A stretch of DNA of 40,916 nt from Propionibacterium sp. GTDB taxonomy: Bacteria > Actinomycetota > Actinomycetes > Propionibacteriales > Propionibacteriaceae. A program made the translations under genes and the position numbers. The stretch lies in assembly GCA_012517965.1 (NCBI GenBank), contig JAAYTZ010000127.1, positions 1 through 40,916 on the forward strand, read 5' to 3'. Position 1 is the stretch's first letter, and the number at the start of each line of letters is the position of its first letter. Positions 33,783 to 40,758 of this stretch are shown here, in pieces. The notes beneath the pieces are model-generated. The model was not told the DNA's origin and did not search any database. It saw nothing but the letters and a program-made list of their open reading frames with translations.

Positions 33783-34489
33783 CGGACGGGCACCGCGATC
33801 GCGATGACGTTGTCCTCGTAGTGGCGGGTGGCTCGGTTGAACACGCCGCCGCAGCTCACCACGTGGAGCCGCTCGTCGCCGGCCCGCGAGAACACCGCGT
33901 CGACGTCGAGTTCCCCCTTGTCGATGCGCAACACCTCGACCACGCGGTACCGGAGGGTCGCGCCGCCGGCGTCCACCTCGACGGCGTCGCCCGCCTTCAG
34001 CCTGACCAGGCCGGCGAGCGGGCCCCGGCCCTCGCCGGGGGCGTCCACGTGGGCGGCGATCACGGTCGCGCCCGGCGTGCCGGGGCTGGGACCGAACCGG
34101 TACCAGCCGGCGGCCGAGGGGCTGGCGGGCAGCTCCATCGCGCCGTCGGCGTCCAGGCCGACCGGGCTGACCGGCAGGGAGGCGTCCAGGCGGGGGATCC
34201 TCAGGCGGGTCGGGACGGCGGTCGCCGCGGGCTGTGCGGCGGCGGGGGCGGCGTCCCGGGTCGGGATCGTGCTGGTCGGGCGTGGGGACGGTGGGGTCGT
34301 GGCCTCGGTGCTCGGCGTGGGTTCGGGGGTGGGGGTGGGTGTGGCAGTCCCGGCCGCCAGGGTGGGCCCGACGGCACTCAGCGCGGACGCCGGGTCGCCG
34401 GCTCCGCCGACGGTGGCGAACGTGAGGGCACCGGCGAGGGTGGCCGCCGCCGCGGCGGCGACCACCCGTCGGGGCCGGGACAGGCTCAC
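33779..34489 (-). CDS. Class E/F-type sortase
   Basis: The protein has 236 residues. N-terminal membrane anchor (about 9-28), a Thr/Pro-rich linker (50-90) that should span the wall, then a sortase domain: RLRIPRLDASLPVSPVGLDADG, catalytic His147 in IAAHVD, Cys213 in VVSCGG, and Arg222 in TRHYEDNVI. Sortases cut a C-terminal signal in a surface protein and link it to the wall or another acceptor. GTG at 34489 is 2 nt after the stop of the DUF4397 gene; the longer upstream frame lies antisense or in a different frame and is rejected. The DUF4397 protein is the obvious candidate substrate. Confidence 0.88.
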   Translation of the reverse strand: MSLSRPRRVVAAAAAATLAGALTFATVGGAGDPASALSAVGPTLAAGTATPTPTPEPTPSTEATTPPSPRPTSTIPTRDAAPAAAQPAATAVPTRLRIPRLDASLPVSPVGLDADGAMELPASPSAAGWYRFGPSPGTPGATVIAAHVDAPGEGRGPLAGLVRLKAGDAVEVDAGGATLRYRVVEVLRIDKGELDVDAVFSRAGDERLHVVSCGGVFNRATRHYEDNVIAIAVPVR

Positions 34490-34491
34490 CG

Positions 34492-35307
34492 TCAGTTCCG
34501 GACGGTGGCGCGGCGGCGGGTGAAGGTCAGGACGGCGGTGCCGGCCAAGAGCGCCGCGGCCAGCGTCAGGGAGAGCTGGGTCGCGCTGTCGGCCATGGCC
34601 GCCTGCCCGCCGGAGCCGGCCGGGACGCCGTTCGGCGAGGAGTGCAGCCCGGAGATGGTCTGGACGGCGAGCTTCAGGTTGCTGTCCTTGGCGCTGCCCC
34701 ACGCGTAGACGATCGTGTTGGTGCCCTCGGCCAGCTTGACGTCGGCCGGGCCGATCGCGACGGTGTCGGTGCCGGCCAGCACCACGTCGGCGGAGATCGT
34801 GCCGGCCGCCAGGTCGGCCTTCACTTCCTTCGGGTTCGCGAGGCCCTTGAAGGCCACCGCCTTGTTGGCGCGGACGTCGACCTCGGGGGCGGCCGCGGTG
34901 TGGCGCACCGTCAAGCGGGCCTTGCCGGCCTCGACCTTGGACACGTCGTTGACGAACGGGGTCAGGGTCGGGGAGCCGTCGGCCTTGAGGTGGGCCACGA
35001 CCGTGATGTTGGCGCCCGCGGGCACCGTCACGTCGTTGGCCTCGATCACCGCGGCGCCGCCGGCGCCCGCCCCGGCCGCGACGACCTTGAGGTCGTACTC
35101 GCCGGCGGGCAGCTTCACCGGGTCGGTGAGGGTGCCGGGCTTGAAGTCGGTGAGCAGCGCGTTGCCGTTGGCGTACACGTCGACGGTGGCGCCGGGGACG
35201 CCGTGGAGGACGGAGACGGTGGCCTCATCGGCGGCCTGGACGGGGGCGGCGAGGCCGAGCGCGCCGACGGCGAGGGCTCCGGCGAGGACGAAACGGGTCT
35301 TGGACAT
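34492..35307 (-). CDS. DUF4397-domain secreted cell-surface protein
   Basis: The protein has 271 residues. A signal peptide (MSKTRFVLAGALAVGALGLAAPVQA, cleavage near 25) is followed by two DUF4397 beta-domains (ATVSVLHGVPGATVDVYANG, then ARLTVRHTAAAPEVDVRANK). The C-terminus has a hydrophobic helix (about 245-263) and positive tail RRRATVRN, a cell-wall sorting-signal layout. No LPxTG is present before the helix; the preceding sequence is SGGQAAMADSATQ, so the sorting motif would be non-standard. Start at 35307 has AAAGGACC upstream. It is co-transcribed with the sortase gene. Confidence 0.87.
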   Translation of the reverse strand: MSKTRFVLAGALAVGALGLAAPVQAADEATVSVLHGVPGATVDVYANGNALLTDFKPGTLTDPVKLPAGEYDLKVVAAGAGAGGAAVIEANDVTVPAGANITVVAHLKADGSPTLTPFVNDVSKVEAGKARLTVRHTAAAPEVDVRANKAVAFKGLANPKEVKADLAAGTISADVVLAGTDTVAIGPADVKLAEGTNTIVYAWGSAKDSNLKLAVQTISGLHSSPNGVPAGSGGQAAMADSATQLSLTLAAALLAGTAVLTFTRRRATVRN

Positions 35308-35425
35308 GAACGGGGTCCTTTCGAGATCAGGGCCGATCGGGTCCGCCAACGGGCGCCCGACCGGTTCGGGTCGTAGCGAGGACGCTTGGTGCTAGGCACC
35401 TCTACTGCCGTCCGGCTTGACCACC

Positions 35426-35454
35426 ACTATGCCCGGTCGTCCAAGGTTTGTCCA
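35426..35454 (-). promoter_or_regulatory. Promoter of the DUF4397-sortase operon
   Basis: On the minus strand TGGACA (35449-35454) and CATAGT (35426-35431) are spaced exactly 17 bp. Transcription would begin near 35419 and leave a leader of about 110 nt. The -35 lies inside the tandem 11-bp repeats. Confidence 0.6.
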
Positions 35455-35491
35455 GAGTTTTGTATGTGGTGTGTGCAAGGTTTGTTCAGGC
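35436..35491 (-). promoter_or_regulatory. Five tandem 11-bp repeats overlapping a promoter (operator array)
   Basis: Reading the plus strand: GTCGTCCAAGG (35436), TTTGTCCAGAG (35447), TTTGTATGTGG (35459), TGTGTGCAAGG (35470), TTTGTTCAGGC (35481). Starts are spaced 11, 12, 11 and 11 bp. The consensus is TTTGTCCAAGG, or CCTTGGACAAA in the direction of the operon. The array covers the -35 of the DUF4397 promoter and reaches into the stop of the FAD-oxidoreductase gene. Tandem 11-bp repeats over a -35 are how B12-dependent CarH/LitR-type MerR photoreceptors bind DNA; another multimeric repressor is equally possible. Confidence 0.6.
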
Positions 35492-36700
35492 GGTTCCCTC
35501 GCCCTCGCCCAAGGCTGCGGCGACGGCCGCCGCGGTGCGGCGTCCGGAAAGCAGCGCCCCCTGGATCGAGGCGCCCTCGAGGTGGTCGCCCGCGAGGAAC
35601 AGCCCGCCGCCCAGGTCGGGATCGGGCCGCCGGCCACCCGGAGCCATGACGGGCAGGCTGTGCGGGATCTCGTGGCGGACGATCAGCTCCCAGCCGGCGG
35701 TGGGGACGCCGTACAGGAACGCGGCGTGCCGGCGGACATCGGCCTCGGTGGCGGGGGTGTCGCGCACCACCGAGCACTGCACGAGATGCCGGCCCGTGGG
35801 GGCGTAGCTGGGGGCGACGTTGCTGACCACGGCGGTGTTCACGACCGGGCCGCGGCGTTCGGGGTCCACCAGGAGGTACGTGAGGTCCGACGGCGGGGCG
35901 TCCGCGGCGAACCACCAGGTGTCGAGGCCGCGCATGGGGCCGGCGGGGCGTCCGGTCAGGGCGCCCAGGTCGGCGGGAGCGACGGCGAGGATCGCGGCTC
36001 GGGTGCGCAGGGTCCGGCCCGCCACGGCCACCTCGACGCCGCCGGCCCGGCGGGTGACGGCGTCCACGTGGTGACGGAGCCGGACGTCGAGGCCGCGGGC
36101 GAGCTGCGCCGGCACGGCGCCCATGCCGTCGGCGGGCAGCGCGGGCGTCCCGCGGAGGAACCAGCCGACCAGGGACCGCGTGAAGGCCGCCGAGGTCTCG
36201 CCGCGGGAGTCGGCCAGCACCCCGGCCAGGAACACCTCGGCGAGCGCGCGCAGTGGGCCGCCCAGCCGCACCCGGTCGAAGGACGCCGCCAGCGGCTGAT
36301 CGCCGAGCCGCTCCCACGGCAGGGCCGCCCAGGCCGCTAGGCGGGCGAGCTGGGTGGGGCGCAGGTAGGGCGAGCGCAGCAGGCGCCCCGCGGCGGCGGG
36401 GTGGCGGGCCGGATCGACGAGCACCGTGAGGCCCGCGGCGTCCCGGACGCCGACCCCGCGGCCGAAGGGACGCAGCTTCAGGGCGGGCACGTCGAGGGCG
36501 GCCCGCACCTCGGTGTAGGCGGGGTTGAGGATCTGGAAGCCGCGATCGACGAGGAAGCCGTCCACCCGGTCGGTGCGCAGGCGGCCACCGACGGCGTCCG
36601 CGGCCTCGAGCACGACGACGGAACGGCCGGCCGCGGTGAGCTCCCGGGCCGCGCGCAGGCCGGCGAGGCCGGCTCCGATGACGATGACGTCGGTGTCCAT
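35486..36700 (-). CDS. FAD-dependent amine-oxidase/protoporphyrinogen-oxidase-like flavoprotein
   Basis: The protein has 404 residues. The Rossmann FAD motif VIVIGAGLAGLRAARELTAAG is at the N-terminus, followed by VVVLEAADAVGGRLRTDRVDGFLVDRGFQ, and a C-terminal FAD motif LFLAGDHLEGASIQGALLSGRRTA. It belongs to the NAD(P)-binding amine-oxidase/phytoene-desaturase-like group; the substrate is unknown. It is divergent from the photolyase with 65 bp between them, and such flavoproteins often accompany photolyases in light-response regions. Start at 36700 is 6 nt after a TACGCT box. Confidence 0.88.
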   Translation of the reverse strand: MDTDVIVIGAGLAGLRAARELTAAGRSVVVLEAADAVGGRLRTDRVDGFLVDRGFQILNPAYTEVRAALDVPALKLRPFGRGVGVRDAAGLTVLVDPARHPAAAGRLLRSPYLRPTQLARLAAWAALPWERLGDQPLAASFDRVRLGGPLRALAEVFLAGVLADSRGETSAAFTRSLVGWFLRGTPALPADGMGAVPAQLARGLDVRLRHHVDAVTRRAGGVEVAVAGRTLRTRAAILAVAPADLGALTGRPAGPMRGLDTWWFAADAPPSDLTYLLVDPERRGPVVNTAVVSNVAPSYAPTGRHLVQCSVVRDTPATEADVRRHAAFLYGVPTAGWELIVRHEIPHSLPVMAPGGRRPDPDLGGGLFLAGDHLEGASIQGALLSGRRTAAAVAAALGEGEGTA

Positions 36701-36706
36701 GGGCCT

Positions 36707-36712
36707 AGCGTA
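36707..36712 (-). promoter_or_regulatory. -10 box (TACGCT) of the leaderless flavoprotein gene
   Basis: Minus-strand TACGCT ends 6 nt before the start at 36700. Confidence 0.45.
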
Positions 36713-36765
36713 GGACCTGGCCGCCGGGACGCCCGAGGTCCGGGGCGGCGGGGAAGGGAGTCCAC

Positions 36766-38133
36766 GTGAGCGCGGTGCTGTGGCTGCGACGGGACCTACG
36801 GCGCGCCGACCTGCCGGCCCTGGGGGCGGCGGCGGACGCCGGGGGCGGCGACGTGACGGTCGTGTTCGTCGTCGACCCCGAGTTCTTCGGACCGGCCGGC
36901 GCGGCCCGGCGGGCCTGGCTGGCCCGCACGCTGCAGGCGCTGCGGGAGACCTACGACGGGCGGCTCGTGCTGCGCAGCGGCGACCCGCTGCGGGTGATCC
37001 CGGCCGTGGCGGCCGAGGCCGGCGCGGCGTCCGTGCACGTCTCGACCGAGACCGAACCGGGCGGCGCCGCCCGGGACGCCCGGGTGCGGACCGCGCTCGC
37101 CGAACGCGGCGTCGCGTGGGTCGAGACGGGCAGCCCCTACGCGGTGACGCCGGGGCGGCTGCGGACCGCCTCCGGAGGCGGGTTCCAGGTCTTCACCCCG
37201 TTCAGTCGCGCCTGGCGCGAGCACGGCTGGCGGGCACCGGCCGTGGAACCACCGGGGGTGCGGCTGCGCGACCTGCCCAGCGACCCCGCGGCCTGGGCCC
37301 TGCTCGGGGCCGCGGCCGCGGAGCCCGGTGTCCCCGAGTTGCCCGAGGCGGGCGAGGAGGCGGCGCTGCGACGCTGGGCCGCCTTCCTGGACGACGGCCT
37401 CGCCGACTACGCCGAGCACCGCAACCGCGTCGACCTCGACGGCACCTCGCGGCTGTCGCCCTACCTCAAGCTGGGCGTCGTGCACCCGCGCACGCTGCTG
37501 GCCGCCCTCGACGGCCGGCCCGGCGACGGGCCGCGGGTCTTCACCAACGAACTGGCCTGGCGCGAGTTCTACGCCGACGTCCTGTTCCGCCACCCCGAGA
37601 GCCTGGACGCCGACCTGCGGCCCCTGGGACTCACCTACGACGACGACCCCGACCGGCTGGCCGCCTGGCAGCAGGGCCGCACCGGCTACCCCATCGTGGA
37701 CGCCGGCATGCGGCAGCTCCTCGCCACGGGGTGGATGCACAACCGGGTGCGGATGATCGCGGCCAGCTTCCTCACCAAGGATCTGCACCAGTGGTGGCGG
37801 GCGGGGGCGCGGTGGTTCGAGCAGCACCTCATCGACGCCGACCTGGCGTCGAACGCCCACGGCTGGCAGTGGACCGCCGGCACCGGCACCGACGCCGCCC
37901 CCTACTTCCGGGTGTTCAACCCGATCCTGCAGGGCAAGAAGTTCGATCCGCAGGGCGAGTACGTTCGGCGCTGGATCCCCGAGCTGCGGCACCTGCCGGG
38001 GGCGCGCGTCCACGAGCCGTGGCTCGCGCCCGACGGCGGGCGGCACGGCTACCCGGGGCCCCTCGTCGACCACGCCGAGGAGCGTGCCGTCGCCCTGGCC
38101 CGCTACCAGCAGGCGAAGGGCGAGCTGGCCTGA
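36766..38133 (+). CDS. phrB: Deoxyribodipyrimidine photolyase
   Basis: The protein has 455 residues. The N-terminal antenna domain starts SAVLWLRRDLRRADLPAL. The FAD domain has RLSPYLKLGVVHPRTL, WREFYADVLFRHPES, PIVDAGMRQLLATGWMHNRVRMIAASFLTKD, then DADLASNAHGWQWTAGTGTDAAPYFRVFNP and GKKFDPQGEYVRRWIPEL, all conserved in class I photolyases. It uses light to split cyclobutane pyrimidine dimers. The GTG start at 36766 follows AAGGGAG. It is divergent from the flavoprotein gene. Confidence 0.94.
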   Translation: MSAVLWLRRDLRRADLPALGAAADAGGGDVTVVFVVDPEFFGPAGAARRAWLARTLQALRETYDGRLVLRSGDPLRVIPAVAAEAGAASVHVSTETEPGGAARDARVRTALAERGVAWVETGSPYAVTPGRLRTASGGGFQVFTPFSRAWREHGWRAPAVEPPGVRLRDLPSDPAAWALLGAAAAEPGVPELPEAGEEAALRRWAAFLDDGLADYAEHRNRVDLDGTSRLSPYLKLGVVHPRTLLAALDGRPGDGPRVFTNELAWREFYADVLFRHPESLDADLRPLGLTYDDDPDRLAAWQQGRTGYPIVDAGMRQLLATGWMHNRVRMIAASFLTKDLHQWWRAGARWFEQHLIDADLASNAHGWQWTAGTGTDAAPYFRVFNPILQGKKFDPQGEYVRRWIPELRHLPGARVHEPWLAPDGGRHGYPGPLVDHAEERAVALARYQQAKGELA

Positions 38134-38149
38134 CGGTGGCCTGCGGTGT

Positions 38150-38171
38150 CCGCGGCGCGGGTCAGCCGCGG
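38150..38171. terminator. Candidate bidirectional terminator between phrB and the ABC1 kinase
   Basis: CCGCGGC and GCCGCGG pair around an 8-nt loop in the short gap between the convergent genes, overlapping the kinase stop codon at 38162. There is no T-run. Support is modest. Confidence 0.35.
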
Positions 38172-39841
38172 CGTCCGGCCAGGAGGGCCCAGGCCAGCGG
38201 CAGCAGCGACGCTCCCATCAGCAGCCGGCCCAGGGTCGGGTCGGACGCCGCGAGGACGGCCCCCGCGATCAGCATCGCCGCGAAGACCCCCACGGCGTTG
38301 CCGCGGGCCACGGCGCGCTCCAGGCGGCGGACGCGGAGCTCCAGCCGCGGGGAGGAGGTGGTCAGCTCGCCCCGCTCGACCAGCGACAGGACGCGGTCGG
38401 CACGCCCGGGCAGCCCGAGGGCGAGCCGGGCGAGGGACACGGCTTCGCCCAGGGCCGCCTGGCTCGCGGGCCGGGCCTCGTCGCTCAGCAGCCGGGAGGC
38501 GTAGGGCGTGATGGTGGCCCACACGTTGAAGGTGGGGTCGAGGCCGGTGCAGATGCCGGACAGCATGCCGACGCAGCGACCGAGCATCAGCAGGTTCTCG
38601 GGCAGCTGGAAGGGCAGTTCGAGGATGAGCTCCCGGAACTGGAGCCCGAACCGCATCAGCTCGGCGGGGTCGAGGTCGCGCAGTTCGTCCATCCCGAGGC
38701 CGCCGAAGCGGTCGAACGCCTGCATCGTGGCGCGCTCGATGAGGGCCAGGTCGGCGCTGGGCAGCAGCACGTCGAGCTTGTTGAGGCCCCGCACCATGCG
38801 GGCGCCGTCGCGGGTGCCGGCCGCGATCAACAGGTCGCGGAGGCCGGCCCGCAGGGTGTCGGGCACCCGGCCCACCATGCCGAAGTCGATGAAGGTCAGC
38901 GTCCAGGCCGGGGCGTCGGCAGGGGCGTCCGCGGGTCGGGGCGTGACGAACAGGTTGCCGGGGTGCGGGTCGGCGTGGAAGAACCCGTCGGTGAAGATCT
39001 GCTGCAGGTAGGTGTCGGCGAGGACCCGCGCCACCTCGGCGCGGTCGATGCCGGCGGCGGTGAGGGCGTCGTGGTCGCCCAGCCGTAGGGCGGAGACGTC
39101 CTGGAGCGTCAGGACCCGGCGGGTGCTGAGATCCCAGACGACGCGGGGGACGCTCACCCGCGGGTCGTCGGCGAAATTGGCGGCGAACGTCTCGGCGTGG
39201 GTGGCCTCGGCGAGGTAGTCGACCTCCTCGAGGGTGGTGGCGGCGAACTCCTCGACCAGGGCGGGCACGTCGGCGCGGTCGCTGATGGGCCGGTAGCGGC
39301 GCAGCCAGCCGCCGACGCGGCGCAGGGCGGCCAGGTCGACCTCGATGATCTGCTGGATGTGGGGCCGCTGCACCTTCACGACCACGTCGGCGAAGCCCTG
39401 CGCGGCGGCGTCCGGCTCGCGCAGCCGGGCGCGGTGCGCCTGGCCGAGGGACGCCGCGGCGAGCGGTTGTTCGTCGAACCAGGCGTAGTGCTCGGCCAGC
39501 GGCAGGGCGAGCTCCGCCTGGGCGACCTCGCGGATCGCCGCGAAGGGCTCGGGGGGCACCTCGTCCTGCAGGCCCGCGAGTTCGGTGATGATCTCGGGCG
39601 GCAGCACGTCGAGGCGGGCCGAGAGGAACTGGCCGACCTTGATCATCAGGCCGCCCATCGAGATCGCGAGGGCCCGGAAGCGCACCGCGGCGCGCCGGGC
39701 GCGTTGCGTGCGCGAGCGGGCGGCGAGACGGCCGAGGCCGAGGCGCGGCAGGACGATCTCCCACAGGATGAAGCTCAGCGTCACCCGGCCGAAGAAGAAC
39801 ACGATGCGCCGGTACCGGGCGCGCAGGCGTGCGGCCCTCAT
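38162..39841 (-). CDS. UbiB/AarF-type ABC1 atypical kinase
   Basis: The protein has 559 residues, the usual size. Conserved features are the KxGQ motif (MIKVGQFLSARLDVLP), the Ala-rich loop AAASLGQAHRARL, the Lys of VVVKVQRPH, EEVDYLAEATHAETFA, catalytic FHADPHPGNLFV and the metal-binding IDFGMVG. Two C-terminal membrane helices (about 515-555) anchor it. UbiB-family proteins are ATPases or kinases supporting quinone or other isoprenoid lipid metabolism. ATG 39841 lacks its own ribosome site but overlaps the stop of a short upstream ORF by ATGA, which explains its translation. Confidence 0.9.
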   Translation of the reverse strand: MRAARLRARYRRIVFFFGRVTLSFILWEIVLPRLGLGRLAARSRTQRARRAAVRFRALAISMGGLMIKVGQFLSARLDVLPPEIITELAGLQDEVPPEPFAAIREVAQAELALPLAEHYAWFDEQPLAAASLGQAHRARLREPDAAAQGFADVVVKVQRPHIQQIIEVDLAALRRVGGWLRRYRPISDRADVPALVEEFAATTLEEVDYLAEATHAETFAANFADDPRVSVPRVVWDLSTRRVLTLQDVSALRLGDHDALTAAGIDRAEVARVLADTYLQQIFTDGFFHADPHPGNLFVTPRPADAPADAPAWTLTFIDFGMVGRVPDTLRAGLRDLLIAAGTRDGARMVRGLNKLDVLLPSADLALIERATMQAFDRFGGLGMDELRDLDPAELMRFGLQFRELILELPFQLPENLLMLGRCVGMLSGICTGLDPTFNVWATITPYASRLLSDEARPASQAALGEAVSLARLALGLPGRADRVLSLVERGELTTSSPRLELRVRRLERAVARGNAVGVFAAMLIAGAVLAASDPTLGRLLMGASLLPLAWALLAGRRG

Positions 39842-39876
39842 GCCCGGCCCGGCGGGGGAGCGTGGTGGCTCAGCAT
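39838..39876 (-). CDS. 12-residue upstream ORF coupled to the ABC1 kinase
   Basis: ATG at 39876 follows a strong ribosome site (GAGGAAGGGGACCTC). It reads MLSHHAPPPGRA and its TGA overlaps the kinase ATG as ATGA. The kinase start itself has no ribosome site. The upstream ORF is therefore probably a translational coupling leader. The PPP run could make ribosomes pause and set the expression level, which is inference. Confidence 0.5.
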   Translation of the reverse strand: MLSHHAPPPGRA

Positions 39877-39974
39877 GAGGTCCCCTTCCTCGAACCATGC
39901 CCACCGATCGCGGGGAACGGTAACAGCGGCGGCCAAACGCTCGGTGTCGGTCGGAGCGGGCCGTGGTGCGCGTT

Positions 39975-39990
39975 ATACCCCCTGGGGTAT
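39975..39990 (+). promoter_or_regulatory. CsoR/CstR-family operator palindrome
   Basis: ATACCCC and GGGGTAT flank a 2-bp centre (CT). This closely matches operators of the CsoR/RcnR/CstR family, whose sites are A/T-flanked G/C tracts and which respond to Cu(I), Ni/Co, or persulfide. It lies 32 bp before the start of a CPVC membrane-protein gene and 98 bp from the divergent ABC1-kinase upstream ORF. No CsoR-family gene is in the window. Confidence 0.7.
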
Positions 39991-40022
39991 GCTGCTCGAC
40001 AGTCTCAGGCGGAGGAGGAGCG

Positions 40023-40601
40023 ATGGCGGAGGCGTCCCGAGGTGGTCCTGGTGCCGAAGCGCCGGGGCTGCCGTCCGGCGGCGAGCGGGTCGTCCCGGTC
40101 GGCGCGGGGCCGGTGATCCCGGCCGTCCGCGGCCGAACGACCGGCGCCTGGCGTGCCCTGGGGGCCTGGACCCCGCGGCGCTGGCTCGTCGCGCTCGCGG
40201 CCGCGGCCGGCACGGTGGCCGTCATCGGGGTGTCGACGGCGATGATCCCCAACCCGGTGTTCGGGCGGGCGATCCCGACGACGGAGTGGGCGTGGCCGGT
40301 GCTCGCGGTGACCGCCGTTCTGGGCGGCCTGCTGGCCGCCACGTACGTGCGCAACGGCGCGGCGGCTGAGCGGACCCCGCGGGCGGGACTGGCCGGCGGG
40401 CTGCTGGCCTACTTCGCCGTCGGTTGTCCGGTCTGCAACAAGATCGCGCTGCTGGCCCTGGGGTACAGCGGCGCGCTGCAGTGGTTCGCGCCGGCCCAGC
40501 CGGTGCTCGCGGCGGCCGGGATCGTGCTGCTCGTCTGGGCCCTGCGGCAGCGGTTGCGCGGCGAGGTCGCCTGTCCGGTGGCGGTGGAGGTTCGCGCCTA
40601 G
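40023..40601 (+). CDS. CPVC-motif integral membrane protein under a CsoR-type operator
   Basis: The protein has 192 residues. An N-terminal cytoplasmic tail of about 50 residues is followed by about four membrane helices (53-72, 90-108, 120-146, 158-176). The third helix holds GCPVCNKIALLALGYSGAL with Cys135 and Cys138 in a thioredoxin-like C-x-x-C placed at the membrane. A further Cys lies in the tail (EVACPVAV). The start at 40023 follows GGAGGAGGAG. The motif and the operator upstream suggest metal (copper) handling, thiol redox exchange or sulfide stress. I do not recognise an established name. Confidence 0.7.
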   Translation: MAEASRGGPGAEAPGLPSGGERVVPVGAGPVIPAVRGRTTGAWRALGAWTPRRWLVALAAAAGTVAVIGVSTAMIPNPVFGRAIPTTEWAWPVLAVTAVLGGLLAATYVRNGAAAERTPRAGLAGGLLAYFAVGCPVCNKIALLALGYSGALQWFAPAQPVLAAAGIVLLVWALRQRLRGEVACPVAVEVRA

Positions 40602-40643
40602 TTCGCCCCCGAAGTTGGCCCCGACGTGGTGTCGCGTCGCCCG

Positions 40644-40717
40644 TGTCCGCTCGGTCGCCTTGCCTCATGTCAAGATGTCCGCTTCGTTTGAGCGCGTGCC
40701 TCACGTGAATTGTCCGC
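40644..40717 (-). repeat. IS-end direct repeats (TGTCCGC motifs)
   Basis: TGCCTCATGTCAAGATGTCCGC at 40661 is echoed by TGCCTCACGTGAATTGTCCGC at 40697, and a third TGTCCGC is at 40644-40650. Such iterated subterminal motifs beside a transposase 3' end are usual transposase-binding sites. The outer IS boundary is probably near 40640. Confidence 0.6.
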
Positions 40718-40758
40718 GTCGGGGCGGGTGCTGAGGGTGCGGGCCGCAGCGAGGTCGA

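Noticed and set aside
35436-35491. DnaA-box cluster or replication origin
   Set aside because: TTTGTCCA partly resembles a DnaA box, but the repeats are strictly 11 bp apart over a promoter and no dnaA, dnaN or AT-rich unwinding region is nearby.
35436-35491. CRISPR array
   Set aside because: The units are 11 bp and contiguous with no spacers, and there are no cas genes in the window.
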